Origin: Mesorhizobium sp. NZP2298
Lineage (GTDB): Bacteria > Pseudomonadota > Alphaproteobacteria > Rhizobiales > Rhizobiaceae
Assembly: GCF_013170825.1 (NCBI RefSeq)
Contig: NZ_CP033365.1
Span: 6,832,001 to 6,896,000 of the forward strand
Direction: 5' to 3'
DNA: 64,000 bases
A program made the translations under genes and the position numbers. The notes below the pieces were generated by a model. That model searched no databases. It was given only the letters and a program-made list of their open reading frames with translations, and was not told the DNA's origin. Of this stretch, positions 1 through 9,349 are shown one piece after another; position 1 is the first letter of the stretch, and each line of letters begins with the position of its first letter.

Positions 1-544
1 CAAGGCTGGCCCGCAGGTGGAGTTCCAGGGCCCATCCGATGACCTTGCGGCTGAATGCATCAAGCACAACCGCCAAATAAGCGAACTGCTCGGCAAGGTG
101 CAGATAGGTGATGTCGGCGACCCAAAGCTGATTGATCCCTGTCAACTCCATGCCTCGAGCAAGGTTAGACACCACCCGCCAGCTATGCCGAGAATCCGTG
201 GTGCGCGGCACAAATGGCCGACTGAAGAGATTATCCTCCCTCATCACCCGCAACACACGTTTACGGTTTGCGCCCAACCTCCGCCTGAGAAGAGCACCGA
301 TCCGGCGATAGCCATAATGCGGATTGGCCAAGGCCATCCGTTGAATGACATCGCGCAGGCCGGTTTCTTCCTGGCGCGGCGCTGAGTGCCGCCAGTGCCG
401 GTAGTATCCAGCCCGGCTGACACCAGCCAGACGGCACATCTGTTCAATTCCTGGAGAGCCTTGCCGCATGCGGGCCGTCATTTTTTGAATGACTTCGAAG
501 ACGCCGCTCCGCCAGGTGCGTCTTTCTTCTGTTGCCCCTGACAT
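1..544 (-). CDS. IS3-family transposase OrfB, partial at window start
   Basis: This is the catalytic (DDE integrase-type) subunit of an IS3-group transposase, cut by the window edge. The reading frame starts at an ATG ending at 544 (MSGATEERR) or at 481 (MTARMRQ). It carries an N-terminal helix-turn-helix (IEQMCRLAGVSRAGYYR), the HTH_21-like stretch ANPHYGYRRIGALLRRR, and the start of the rve domain (LWVADITYLHLAEQFAYLAV, then VLDAFSRKVIGWAL). It overlaps OrfA by about 100 nt in another frame, as IS3 elements do to allow a frameshifted OrfAB fusion. The first catalytic Asp (VADITY) is present; the rest lies outside the window. Confidence 0.85.
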   Translation of the reverse strand, partial: MSGATEERRTWRSGVFEVIQKMTARMRQGSPGIEQMCRLAGVSRAGYYRHWRHSAPRQEETGLRDVIQRMALANPHYGYRRIGALLRRRLGANRKRVLRVMREDNLFSRPFVPRTTDSRHSWRVVSNLARGMELTGINQLWVADITYLHLAEQFAYLAVVLDAFSRKVIGWALELHLRASL

Positions 545-905
545 GCCGCAAGGCTTCTTGAAAAAAATCAAGTTCAACCTGTTGCTGGCCACTGCGTTCA
601 AGTTCGACTATGCGGCGGCGGGCTTTCGCCAACGCATCGGCACGACGCTGTTCAGCCGACAGTGCAAAACTTGCTGCCAAGGTTTGTCGGTCCGGCGGCG
701 CCTCGGGCGGCGGCTGTTTCGTTGGGCGTCCCCGTCGGGCCGGCATCAGATTGCCACACGTCCGCAGCTGCTCACGCCAGGCATACAAGCGTTGGCGGTG
801 AATACCCAGTTCATCAGCTAATCGGCTGACGTTCTCCCCGTTTTGCATTCGCAAGAGCATGGAGAGTTTCTCTTGTTCGCTAAATCTCGACTTTCTTCCA
901 ACCAT
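444..905 (-). CDS. IS3-family transposase OrfA
   Basis: This is the 153-residue DNA-binding subunit of the same IS3 element. The N-terminal helix-turn-helix reads KLSMLLRMQNGENVSRLADE followed by LGIHRQRLYAWREQL, typical of the transposase_8 family. A leucine-zipper-like segment follows (ALAKARRRIVELERSG, then VELDFFQEALRHV). It starts at an ATG ending at 905 and its 3' end overlaps OrfB. A run of seven T on the coding strand at LDFFQ (about 561-567) is a plausible slippage site for the OrfAB fusion. The element end should lie near 910-950, but I could not fix the terminal repeat because the other end is outside the window. Confidence 0.85.
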   Translation of the reverse strand: MVGRKSRFSEQEKLSMLLRMQNGENVSRLADELGIHRQRLYAWREQLRTCGNLMPARRGRPTKQPPPEAPPDRQTLAASFALSAEQRRADALAKARRRIVELERSGQQQVELDFFQEALRHVRGNRRKTHLAERRLRSHSKNDGPHAARLSRN

Positions 906-985
906 TTCCAGTTCCTGTAATTCAGAAACTGTCCCCTATCTATTTGTCTCAGTCGAGGGGTGCACTCCAAAACCGTCCGGCAATT

Positions 986-1046
986 GATTGGAATGCTGTC
1001 CGGCTTCAGATCGGAACGCTGTCATTTTGATCGGAATCCCGTCCGG
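986..1046. repeat. Short direct repeats like an IS21-family terminus
   Basis: Three related 18-mers stand at 986, 1009 and 1029, each beginning GATYGGAA and continuing into nnCnGTCnnn (for example GATCGGAACGCTGTC). They are spaced 20-23 bp apart. Repeated transposase-binding sites of this kind are typical of IS21-family ends. No istA or istB gene is adjacent, so this looks like an orphan IS21 end. An istA/istB relic exists at the other side of the window (61652-63160), but I cannot show that the two are connected. Confidence 0.45.
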
Positions 1047-1232
1047 TTAATTCCCGGAATCCGCAGCGACGCCGTCTGTCAGATCTAGCTTGAACTTTTA
1101 CAGGTCCAACTAGCGCTCCTTGAAAATCGTAATCTTCCAAATTTGGTCAGACGCTCCGTGCCACACCGCCCGGTAATCAAAACGGTTGCAACAGACACTT
1201 CATATAACTTCACAGAACCTTTGCGACTGCAG

Positions 1233-1247
1233 ACCACTGACAGTGGT
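1233..1247. promoter_or_regulatory. 15-bp palindrome upstream of the ATP-grasp gene
   Basis: ACCACTG-A-CAGTGGT is a perfect inverted repeat with a one-base centre. It lies about 95 bp before the ATG of the ATP-grasp gene. It could be an operator. No cognate regulator is adjacent, so the assignment is a guess from symmetry and position. Confidence 0.3.
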
Positions 1248-1342
1248 ACTTCTACGAAAGTCTGACGTCCGGCACGGCCAAGAAAGCTGTGCCGATCTAC
1301 GCAGGACCGCAGCACAGCACGCAACGTGGGAGTGAACAGCCA

Positions 1343-2548
1343 ATGGCAAGAAGAGTGCTCATCCTGATTGAAGGCGCAGGCAATATGCTTCTATTGGTCC
1401 AAGCGGCCCAGCGTCTTGGCCTTCATCCAATTGCCCTGTCGACTGATCCAGCTCGGTACGACTATCTTGCAGCGGAAGGAATTGAGGCAATCCGTATCGA
1501 TACAGGCAATCTCGATGCGCTGATCCACGAATGTTGCCGGCTGCGTGCGACCTATGACGTTGCTGGCATTACGGGCGCCCAGGAGTTGACCTATGCGACA
1601 GGTGCCAAGCTCTGCCGGTATTTCGAGCTACCGGGACCGAACCCCGAATCGATTGAACGATGCCTCGACAAATTCACTCAACGTCAGCTCCTCGCGGAGG
1701 CCGGCGTTCCAATGCCTGCTTATCGCTTGGCGGTGAATGCGACGGACGTAGAACGTTCTGCCTCGGAGATCGGCCTTCCGGTAATTCTTAAGCCGTCCGT
1801 AGGCGGCGGCAGCATGGGGGTTCGATTGTGCCGCCACGTCGAAGAGGTAGCCGAACATACCACGTATCTGTTGGGCGGGTCGCCGAGGGTACTGGTCGAA
1901 GAATTCGCACAAGGCCCTCATTATAGCATTGACATAATGGGAAATGAGGTCATTGGGATTGGCGCCCTTGACTTCTGCCGCCCACCCCATTTCGTCTATC
2001 GTGAGTTCACCTATCCGGCCGTGCTGACTGGTGACAAGCATAGTCGTATCGCCGATGTTTCGCTGAGCTGTTTGCGAGCTCTGGGCCTTGGCTGGGGGCC
2101 GACGAATGTTGAACTCCGGTGGACGAAGCGTGGCCCAGTCGTCATCGAAGTTAATCCGCGTCTTACGGGTTCACCCGCTCCTCAATTGGTTCAGCTGGCT
2201 TACGGTGTCGATCTCGTCACCGAGCACATCAAGCTTGTCATCGGCGATGAATGGAATTTGCGCAGAAGCAATTCGCAGACTGCGGTCGCGCGGTGGCTAG
2301 TTGCTGATCGCGATGGCATGCTCGATTGGATCGGTGGCGACAGTCGGGCGGCTGCTGTATCAGGTGTCGCCGAGGTCAAATTTAATGTTGAACCCAAGAC
2401 GCCGATCGTCAGGAAAGGTGATTACCGAGACTGTATCGGACATGTCATCGCCGCCTCCCCCAGCCTGGCTCGGACCAAGGTGATCCTTCAGCGTGCCGTC
2501 GACTTAATCGATTGGTCGATAATACCATTTCCAGCCGAAAAGGAATAA
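1343..2548 (+). CDS. ATP-grasp domain carboxylate-amine/thiol ligase-like protein
   Basis: This 401-residue protein has the ATP-grasp fold of enzymes that activate a carboxylate as an acyl phosphate and join it to an amine or other nucleophile (carbamoyl-phosphate synthase, biotin carboxylase and L-amino-acid ligase types). An N-terminal Rossmann-like part (VLILIEGAGNMLLLVQAAQR) precedes the ATP-binding loop (ILKPSVGGGSMGV, ~residues 150-165). The segment VLVEEFAQGPHYSID and the Mg-binding motif VVIEVNPRLTG (~residues 275-285) follow. The ATG at 1343 is preferred over an upstream one because GGGAG lies 8-12 bases before it. It stands alone, convergent with the peptide importer. The substrate cannot be read from the sequence; a dipeptide or amino-acid conjugate is possible. 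Confidence 0.85.
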   Translation: MARRVLILIEGAGNMLLLVQAAQRLGLHPIALSTDPARYDYLAAEGIEAIRIDTGNLDALIHECCRLRATYDVAGITGAQELTYATGAKLCRYFELPGPNPESIERCLDKFTQRQLLAEAGVPMPAYRLAVNATDVERSASEIGLPVILKPSVGGGSMGVRLCRHVEEVAEHTTYLLGGSPRVLVEEFAQGPHYSIDIMGNEVIGIGALDFCRPPHFVYREFTYPAVLTGDKHSRIADVSLSCLRALGLGWGPTNVELRWTKRGPVVIEVNPRLTGSPAPQLVQLAYGVDLVTEHIKLVIGDEWNLRRSNSQTAVARWLVADRDGMLDWIGGDSRAAAVSGVAEVKFNVEPKTPIVRKGDYRDCIGHVIAASPSLARTKVILQRAVDLIDWSIIPFPAEKE

Positions 2549-2672
2549 TCAGCGTCCCCACATCTGCGCACCAGCGCTCAGGGTGCTGCTCAGAGACCGA
2601 AAAACTTGCTCTTCCCGCATTTCTGCAAATGGCGGCAACGCAATGCTTCTGCCTACACATCCCAAGGCTTCC

Positions 2673-3719
2673 TTAGTCACAATCATTTGGTTCCGACTGA
2701 GACAGGATGTGACCGCTCCAAACCGGGATGATTTCAAGCTTGAGCGGGAAATGGCATCTGAAGCTGTGATCCGTGTCATCCGGGCTTGTTGAAGGCTCCG
2801 GGAAGACGCGATGACAGATGTCCTCCGTGTAACGACAACGGGTATGGAACTCGCAGCCGGGTGGTCGCCTCATCAGGCTCGGCACCTCACCTTTGAGCTC
2901 TATCCGGTTCAGCACCGCATCCGGGTCAGGCTCGGGATTGGCCGCAAGCAGCGCCTCAGTGTAAGGATGGCGCGGGTGCTCGAAGATACGCTCGGTCGAA
3001 CCGACCTCAATAAAGCGGCCGAGATACATGATCGCCATGCGGTCCGTCATGTGACGCACGACATTGAGATTGTGCGAGATGATCAGGATCGCCATGCCGA
3101 GTTCGTCCTGAAGCCGCGCGAGCAGGTTTAGCACCTCACCCTGCACCGAGACATCGAGGCCGGCCGTCGGCTCGTCGGCAATGATCAGATCGGGTTTGAG
3201 CGCAAGGGCACGCGCTATACCAACGCGTCTCGCTTGACCGCCTGAGAGCTGATGGGGATAGCGACGACCAAAATCCGCCGACAAGCCGACCATGCGCAGT
3301 AGGCGCTCGGCTTCGCTTCCGGCATCGTGATCTTTGCGCCTATGGATGCGAAATGGCTCTGTCAGGAGCGAGCGCACGGTCAACCTGGGCGAGAGTGAGC
3401 CGATGGGATCCTGGAAGATCATCGCCATGCGCCGCAAATACGGCTTGCGTTCGGCCCCGCTGAGCTCCTCAATTTCCTGTCCGTCGAAGCTGATGCTGCC
3501 GCTAACGGCCCGCTGGAGGCCGATTATCGTGCGAGCGATAGTGGATTTGCCTGAGCCGCTTTCGCCCACAAGGGCCAGCGTCTCGCCCTTGCCGATTTCA
3601 AAGGAGACACCGCATACTGCGTCGATAAAGGGGGCTTTTGTGCCGGTGGCAAGTGCTTTCAGCGGACCCATAGTGCGGAAGCGGACGCGCAAATCCTGGA
3701 CGCGAAGCAGCGCAGTCAT
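2673..3719 (-). CDS. Peptide/oligopeptide ABC importer ATPase (OppF/DppF type)
   Basis: This is one of two ATPases that power an inner-membrane peptide importer. Walker A (GESGSGKST) is at residues 52-60. The signature LSGGQARRVGIARAL, Walker B (LIIADEP) and the switch His (LIISHNLNVV) follow. The C-terminal oligopeptide-transporter extension is present, with HPYTEALLAANP and GEVPSLMRRPPGCEFHTRC containing the Cys residues conserved in Opp/Dpp ATPases. It has 348 residues, normal for OppF. Its ATG overlaps the stop of the OppD-type gene (ATGA), so it is the last gene of a five-gene operon. Residues 20-30 (ALATGTKAPFIDAV) match the usual OppF loop before the first core strand. Confidence 0.95.
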   Translation of the reverse strand: MTALLRVQDLRVRFRTMGPLKALATGTKAPFIDAVCGVSFEIGKGETLALVGESGSGKSTIARTIIGLQRAVSGSISFDGQEIEELSGAERKPYLRRMAMIFQDPIGSLSPRLTVRSLLTEPFRIHRRKDHDAGSEAERLLRMVGLSADFGRRYPHQLSGGQARRVGIARALALKPDLIIADEPTAGLDVSVQGEVLNLLARLQDELGMAILIISHNLNVVRHMTDRMAIMYLGRFIEVGSTERIFEHPRHPYTEALLAANPEPDPDAVLNRIELKGEVPSLMRRPPGCEFHTRCRYTEDICHRVFPEPSTSPDDTDHSFRCHFPLKLEIIPVWSGHILSQSEPNDCD

Positions 3720-4732
3720 GCAGACACCAGCCGCTCTTTACCGAGGAGATGGCATCGGGCGACTTGGTCAACGCCGATGCGGTACTCGACCGGGTTCTCT
3801 TGCAGACAGCGATTGAATGCCTGGGGGCACCGGGCGCAGAAGATGCATCCCACCTTGCTGCCCAGGAGACTGGGCACCTCACCGGGAATGGTCGGCAAAG
3901 TGCGCGTGCTTTTTTTGATCCGCCCGGGATCGCAATCAAGCAGCGCGCGCGTGTAGGGGTGAGCAGGATTGTGGAATATGTCCCGGACCGCCCCCTCCTC
4001 CACCACTTCGCCCGCATACATGACGGCGACCCGGTCGCACAGCTCAGCAACCGCTCCGAGATGGTGGGAGACAAAGAGAATCGAGCAACCAATTTCTTTT
4101 TGCAGATCCTTGAGCAAATGAATGATCTGCACTTCCAGCGTTGCATCGAGCGCGGTGGTTGGCTCGTCGGCGACGAGGAGCGCTGGTTTCACAAGAAGCG
4201 CCATGGCAATGCAAACGCGCTGACGCATGCCGCCAGAAAAGTGATGCGGATAGGCGCCGATACGGCTTTGGGGATCCGGAATTCCGACCCGGTGAAGCAT
4301 TTCGAGCGCACGAGTGCGCTTTTCGCTCCGGCTTCCTCGTTCGTGGTGCTGGATGTCGATCATCTGGCTCTCGATAGTCCGCACCGGATTGAGTGCGGTC
4401 ATCGGGTCCTGCAAAATCATCGAAAGACGATCACCGCTTAGCCTCCGACGCGCCTGAGTGGGCATTTTGAGCAGGTCTTTACCTTCGAACAGGATGCTGC
4501 CGGCTGTCACATCTGCATTTTCTGGAAGCAGGCCCATCACTGTATATGCGAGCGTCGATTTTCCAGATCCACTCTCGCCTACTATGCCAACCACCTGTGC
4601 GGCCGGCACATCGAGCGAGACGTTTCGCAGCGCATGAACACGGCCGCGTGGCGTGCCGAAATCGAGATCGAGCCCGCGGATCTCAAGAAGCGGCCGGGCG
4701 GACGTATGGGATATCGAATCCTCGCGTCTCAT
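3716..4732 (-). CDS. Peptide/oligopeptide ABC importer ATPase (OppD/DppD type)
   Basis: This is the partner ATPase of the peptide importer, 338 residues. Walker A GESGSGKST is at residues 52-60. The signature is the OppD variant FSGGMRQRVCIAMAL. Walker B reads LLVADEPTTALD and the switch His lies in ILFVSHHLGAVAE. The C-terminal Opp/Dpp domain has HPYTRALLDCDPGR, then GEVPSLLGSKVGCIFCARCP with clustered cysteines. Start and stop overlap the neighbouring genes by four bases (ATGA), so translation is probably coupled. Its order before OppF is the usual one for dpp/opp operons. Confidence 0.95.
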   Translation of the reverse strand: MRREDSISHTSARPLLEIRGLDLDFGTPRGRVHALRNVSLDVPAAQVVGIVGESGSGKSTLAYTVMGLLPENADVTAGSILFEGKDLLKMPTQARRRLSGDRLSMILQDPMTALNPVRTIESQMIDIQHHERGSRSEKRTRALEMLHRVGIPDPQSRIGAYPHHFSGGMRQRVCIAMALLVKPALLVADEPTTALDATLEVQIIHLLKDLQKEIGCSILFVSHHLGAVAELCDRVAVMYAGEVVEEGAVRDIFHNPAHPYTRALLDCDPGRIKKSTRTLPTIPGEVPSLLGSKVGCIFCARCPQAFNRCLQENPVEYRIGVDQVARCHLLGKERLVSA

Positions 4733-5622
4733 AGGTCTTTCCGCAGCTTGGGATCGAACATGTCGCGCAGCGCCTCACCCAGGAATGTGAAACCTAGCGT
4801 TGCGAGGACGATCGGAATACCACCGGCGACGACCAGCCAAGGCGTCTGATTGATGTAGCTATATCCATCGTTGAGGATAGCTCCCCAATCAGGAGTCGGG
4901 GGGCGCACGCCCAAGCCGAGGAAACTGAGACCTGCCTCTACGGCGATGACGGCCGGCACGTCCATGCTCACGAGAATGAGGAGCGGGCCGATGACGTTCG
5001 GGAGTACGTGCACGGCGAGGATGCGCGTCATGCCGGCGCCCATGCTGCGCTCCGCGGCGATATATTCGCTGTTGCGAAGCGCCTCTGTCTGGGTCCGCAC
5101 GACGCGCGCATAAATAGGTATTGACGTTATTGCGATGACGAAAATGACGCTGCCCAGACTGGGTCCAAGTAGCCCAATAACCGCGAGTGCAAAGATGATG
5201 CCGGGAAAGGAGCGGATTGTATCGAAGAGCACCAGAAGCAAGTTGTCGAGCCAGCGCGGCCCGAACCCTGCGATGAGACCAAGCACTAGGCCGACCGCCA
5301 GTGAACTGCCGAGGGAGGCGAACGCGACAAGCAGCGGGACGCGGCCGCCCATGATGACGCGTGAGAATGTGTCGCGGCCCAGTTGATCGGTGCCGAGGAG
5401 AAAACCCATTGAAGGGTCTGCCAGACGCGGCCCGACCATGATGCGGGCAGGATCATACGTAATGATGAGCGGAGCGAAGATCGCGCTCGCGAACACGAGC
5501 ACGACGAGCACGGCTCCAAGCACGCCAAGACGGTTCTTGCGCAATTGTCGGAGAAACGTGCGAAAGGCGCCGGGACCCTGCTCTCCGTTCTCTTCGCCGC
5601 CGATGACTTCAACGCTCGCCAT
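4729..5622 (-). CDS. Peptide ABC importer permease (DppC/OppC type)
   Basis: This is an inner-membrane permease of the binding-protein-dependent transport family, about 297 residues. The N-terminal cytoplasmic segment ends in FLRQLRKNRLGVLG, followed by the first membrane helix AVLVVLVFASAIFAPLI. The conserved DppC signature GTDQLGRDTFSRVI follows, then five further hydrophobic segments and the EAA loop (EYIAAERSMGAGMTRILAVH). I chose the ATG at 5622 because the upstream in-frame candidate is a TTG inside the preceding gene and the ATG follows that gene's stop by one base. The gene ends in an ATGA overlap with the OppD-type gene. Confidence 0.93.
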   Translation of the reverse strand: MASVEVIGGEENGEQGPGAFRTFLRQLRKNRLGVLGAVLVVLVFASAIFAPLIITYDPARIMVGPRLADPSMGFLLGTDQLGRDTFSRVIMGGRVPLLVAFASLGSSLAVGLVLGLIAGFGPRWLDNLLLVLFDTIRSFPGIIFALAVIGLLGPSLGSVIFVIAITSIPIYARVVRTQTEALRNSEYIAAERSMGAGMTRILAVHVLPNVIGPLLILVSMDVPAVIAVEAGLSFLGLGVRPPTPDWGAILNDGYSYINQTPWLVVAGGIPIVLATLGFTFLGEALRDMFDPKLRKDL

Positions 5623-5623
5623 G

Positions 5624-6562
5624 TTAAAGGTTCTCGCGGGTTCGAGGATCAAGTGCCGCAGCGATCAGATCTGAAATTGTTGTTCCGACAACGGTAAGAA
5701 TGGTGGTGACGAGCACAACTCCCATTACGATGGGATAATTACGGTTATTGACGGCATTCACGATCAACGCGCCGATCCCGGGTCTTGCTAGAATCACTTC
5801 TATGAAAACGGCAGATGAGAGAAGCCACGCTATGCCCACGCCAAGTATGGTGATGGTCGGGAGGATCGCCAGCGGCAGCGCGTAACGCGTTACGATGCGC
5901 CATTCTGGAATCCCAAAGGAGCGGGCCATGCGCACATGGTTTTCTCCCAGGATCTCGAGCATGGAAGCCCGCACCAGCCGGGAGATATAGCCAATCCAGC
6001 CAATTCCAATGGCAAATGCCGGCAAAATGAGATGGACGATTCTGCCATAAAAACCCTCGCCGGCCCCGATCGCTGGCAGCCAGCGAAGGGCGACAGCAAA
6101 GATCAGGAGCGCATAGACCGCCATCACAAATGAAGGAATGGCGATAGTGGCGACCGCCCCGACGCCAACGACTTGGTCGATCACCGCGCCACGCCTCATG
6201 GCCGAATAACAGCCGAGCGGCACGGCAACCGCGACTGCCCATAGGATCGACACCAGGATTAGTTCAATCGTGTAAGGCAATTGCTCGAAGACAATGTCGG
6301 CCACGGGTCTCTGGCTGAAGACGTCAAAACCGAGATTGCCGTGGAGCAGCCCGCCGAAGATGGTAGCGATCTGCACGACTAGCGGTTTGTCCAGCCCCAT
6401 CTGCTGATGGATTTGCGCCTTCATTTCCGGCGTGGCGCGTGGGCCGAGCAGAGCCGCGGCGGGATCACCCGGCACGGCATGAATCATCAGGAACACAAGC
6501 GTCACCGCGATCACAATAATTGTGATCGCGAGGACAACCCGTTTGAGAACGTAGAACCACAT
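5624..6562 (-). CDS. Peptide ABC importer permease (DppB/OppB type)
   Basis: This is the second inner-membrane permease, 312 residues. An N-terminal membrane helix (VVLAITIIVIAVTLVFLMIH) is followed by the DppB motif VPGDPAAALLGPRAT. A large periplasmic stretch leads into the translocation core with the EAA loop (ENHVRMARSFGIPEWRIVTR). The ending DPRTREN is typical of DppB. It starts 17 bases after the substrate-binding protein and ends one base before the DppC-type start, so the five genes form a single operon. Confidence 0.94.
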   Translation of the reverse strand: MWFYVLKRVVLAITIIVIAVTLVFLMIHAVPGDPAAALLGPRATPEMKAQIHQQMGLDKPLVVQIATIFGGLLHGNLGFDVFSQRPVADIVFEQLPYTIELILVSILWAVAVAVPLGCYSAMRRGAVIDQVVGVGAVATIAIPSFVMAVYALLIFAVALRWLPAIGAGEGFYGRIVHLILPAFAIGIGWIGYISRLVRASMLEILGENHVRMARSFGIPEWRIVTRYALPLAILPTITILGVGIAWLLSSAVFIEVILARPGIGALIVNAVNNRNYPIVMGVVLVTTILTVVGTTISDLIAAALDPRTRENL

Positions 6563-6579
6563 GATCCCGTCCCGTCAGT

Positions 6580-8163
6580 CTAAACCGGCTTGAAATCGAG
6601 ATACAACGGGCTCCCATCCGGGCGCATTGCCCCTTGCATTTGCGTGGTGCGATACACGATCGGCGTCGCCCCGTTGGTCAGGAACCGGTAGGCGCCCGAT
6701 TCTTCCATCAGGTCCTGCATCTCGTGGTAGAGCTTAGCGCGCTCCACCGGGTTGCTAATGGAGAGACCCTTGGCGTGCAGCTCATCGAAGCGCTCGCTGC
6801 GGAAGCGCTCCCAGTTCCAGACCCCCACTTGATCCTGCACGAACCAAGTCGTGTAGTAATATGGATCCGGCAGACTGGAGAACGAATTGGCGATGAGCTG
6901 CAAGTCCTTCCAGCGATCGCCTTCCTTTTCCATGCCGAGCGTCCAGAACGAACCGGATTCCTGGACATTGACCTCGACCGTGATGCCGATCTGGGACAAT
7001 TGTGCCTGCACCGTTTGGACTATTGCCAAGGATTCGCTCTGGTTCACGCAAGCGATGGTCAACGTCAGGTCGCTCACACCGGCCTTTTCCAGGAACTCCT
7101 TGGCCTTTGCAAGATCGCCTTCCGGTGGGACGAGCGCCTTGTCGCGATGCCCGATGATACCTGGAGGAATGGTGCCGGTCGCAACTGCGACCTGACCCGA
7201 ATAGGCAATATCCAGGATCTGCGGCACGTTGATCGCCCACTGGATCGCCTTGCGGACATTGATGTCCTTCAGCTTCGGGTGATCCATGTTCATGCCGATC
7301 CAGTGATACCAGAGCGATGGTTTTTCCTCGACCTTGCTGTCGGCGGGCGGCTTGCTCTTGAACTCCGCAAGCGAATCCAGACTGATACCAGTGAAATCGA
7401 TGTCGCCTGCTTGGTAGGCGCGCTCCGCCGTCTTCGCGTCGGCAATTGGCAGGATGCGGATTTCGTCAAAGCCTGGTTTCGGGCCTGACCAGTCTGGATT
7501 CCGCGCCAACAGCAGATACTGGTGCGGCTTCCAGTCGGCGATCATATACGGGCCAGAGAACGCTGTCTGCTTGACGCCGAAATCACCGCCGTCCTTGGTT
7601 GCCTTCATTACCGCATCCTCGGAAAGGATATGGCCAATCCCAAAGGGGAACGCGATGTTCCAAACCGGCACGAACGGCGCCTTGAATACGACCACGCCAG
7701 TATAGTCATCTTCGATCTCGACATGGTCAAGCGACCCCCAATCGGGCTTGACCGGCGAATTGTGCTTGATCACGCGCTCGAAGGAGAACTTCACGTCCTT
7801 CGCAGTCAACTCACCGTGACCGCCAGTGAATTGAATACCCTTCTTCAGGCCAAAGCGGATGTGCGTTGGGTCGACCTGCTCGATCTTTTCCGCCGCATCC
7901 AGTTCCCACGCCCATTCGGAACCCGGCTTGTAACGCGTGAGCTTTGAATAAATACAGTTCATCACCTCCACTTCGGCGACGCTATTGTAGAAGCCCGAAT
8001 CAAACTTGCTGATGTCCCCAATGGAACGCGCCTTGAGCACCTTGCCCTCGGCTGCCCAGACGGCTTGCGACAATGGCATGCCCGCGGCTACGATTCCCCC
8101 ACCAAGGGCGGCGCTGGTTTTGAGAAAGGCCCGGCGGTTCACATTGCCTAGGGTATGTTTCAT
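6580..8163 (-). CDS. Peptide ABC importer substrate-binding protein (SBP_bac_5)
   Basis: This periplasmic solute-binding protein of the Dpp/Opp type has 527 residues. The N-terminus carries a twin-arginine-type signal (NRRAFLKTSAALGGG), so export may be by Tat, with cleavage near AVWAAEG. Family features include the stretches FTGGHGELTAKDVKFSFERV and NVRKAIQWAINVPQIL, and the C-terminal DPYYYTTWF region. It is first in the operon, which fits the need for excess binding protein. The ligand could be a peptide, opine or similar compound. The nearby CocE hydrolase suggests peptides or esters, but that is only context. Confidence 0.93.
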   Translation of the reverse strand: MKHTLGNVNRRAFLKTSAALGGGIVAAGMPLSQAVWAAEGKVLKARSIGDISKFDSGFYNSVAEVEVMNCIYSKLTRYKPGSEWAWELDAAEKIEQVDPTHIRFGLKKGIQFTGGHGELTAKDVKFSFERVIKHNSPVKPDWGSLDHVEIEDDYTGVVVFKAPFVPVWNIAFPFGIGHILSEDAVMKATKDGGDFGVKQTAFSGPYMIADWKPHQYLLLARNPDWSGPKPGFDEIRILPIADAKTAERAYQAGDIDFTGISLDSLAEFKSKPPADSKVEEKPSLWYHWIGMNMDHPKLKDINVRKAIQWAINVPQILDIAYSGQVAVATGTIPPGIIGHRDKALVPPEGDLAKAKEFLEKAGVSDLTLTIACVNQSESLAIVQTVQAQLSQIGITVEVNVQESGSFWTLGMEKEGDRWKDLQLIANSFSSLPDPYYYTTWFVQDQVGVWNWERFRSERFDELHAKGLSISNPVERAKLYHEMQDLMEESGAYRFLTNGATPIVYRTTQMQGAMRPDGSPLYLDFKPV

Positions 8164-8499
8164 GATCTATATTCCCCTTCTGATATTGTTTAGTCGAAAT
8201 TCAACCACAGGGGAGGCTTACGTCAAATTCAGTTTGTGTATTGAGGTCATCTGGTTTTGAGATGAATTACGCTGGGCGTAAGGCAAGTAATTCCCGTCCC
8301 GGCTGTTCCAGGCCGTTTTACGCCTGTTGCTCGGCCCCAGCCAATAAACCTTCACCGATTTGGCGTCTGTTTCGGCGGGTAAGGGGCCGGCTCCTGCAAG
8401 ATCGTGGTGGTGAAAAATCGCGCCCTGCCGACGATCTCGCCCGCCCGCGGGAAGGCCGGATGAGGGGATTAGCCGACTTGCGCCCCGCTTCACGACGTC

Positions 8500-9125
8500 G
8501 ACGTGCGCGAGCGCCGAGAGGCGCGGCCGTTCGCTCTTCTCGCAAAACCGTGAACAGCTCGGTGGCAACGATCAGCGCAATCCCGGAAGAAGGAAAACCG
8601 CGTCGGGCAAGTCGTCCCATACCAGCCGACCCCACAGCACGGCCGGCCAGCCGCATGGCGACCGGCCACCGAGACGGGCCGATACACTTGGCAGAACGAT
8701 AGCCCGGGCTGAGCAGATACCCGACCGTGGCCGAGGGGCTGCCGAGCGCCAGTAGCAACACGCCGCCATGCGCGAGGCCGCTGCAGCCTTCTCGAGTTCG
8801 GGTGCCGTCGCCAAAGGCCAGCCCAAAGGCGGCGGAAAACAGGATGAAGCTCGCTGGGTATTGAGCGACATAGTCGACGCCTTCTGGCGATCCCAATCCG
8901 GCTTGTCAGGATCTGCGGCATCGTAAAAAAGAATGTCGAGCCGAGCGGCAGCAGCGCGGAAAGATCGCGGCCCGGACGCACCATGGTGCCCACGCCGGCG
9001 AGCCCAGCCAGTACAGCTGCGAATCCTGTCCGCGAAGCCTCTCGTCGAGCAGCGGCACAGCGAGAAGCGAGGGTCAGCAAGCCCCTGAGGGTCCGGATCG
9101 CGGGGCTGCCCAAGACTGTGAGCAA
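8500..9125 (-). pseudogene. Decayed EamA/DMT-family transporter
   Basis: Three reading frames hold consecutive pieces of a drug/metabolite (EamA) transporter in the right order. ASRTGFAAVLAGLAGVGTMV with RPGRDLSALLPLGSTFFFTM lies in one frame (about 8950-9070). YPASFILFSAAFGLAFGD and GVLLLALGSPSATVGYLL lie in a second (8690-8870). WPAVLWGRLVWDDLPDAVFL (8580-8650) is in a third, and ELFTVLREERT is back in the second. At least three frameshifts are needed, so no functional permease can be made. The N-terminal half is not recognisable. The same region holds no alternative intact gene. Confidence 0.6.
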
Positions 9126-9349
9126 TATCGCATGGAAAGGATGCGGCTCTCTGTGCCCGATATCATTGCCTCCGCGCTGCCGGCAGAAAGCCGCCGGTGG
9201 TCGTGACCGCGATCGCGCGCGCGATCGCCGCCTTCTTGTGGGTCATCGGTCGAAAGGTCGAACCATCATAGCGACCTCGGCCCAAACCCTGCACAGCGCC
9301 GGGCAGCGCCGCCACGGCGGGAAAACTCCCGACGCTAGAGACGTCCCGT

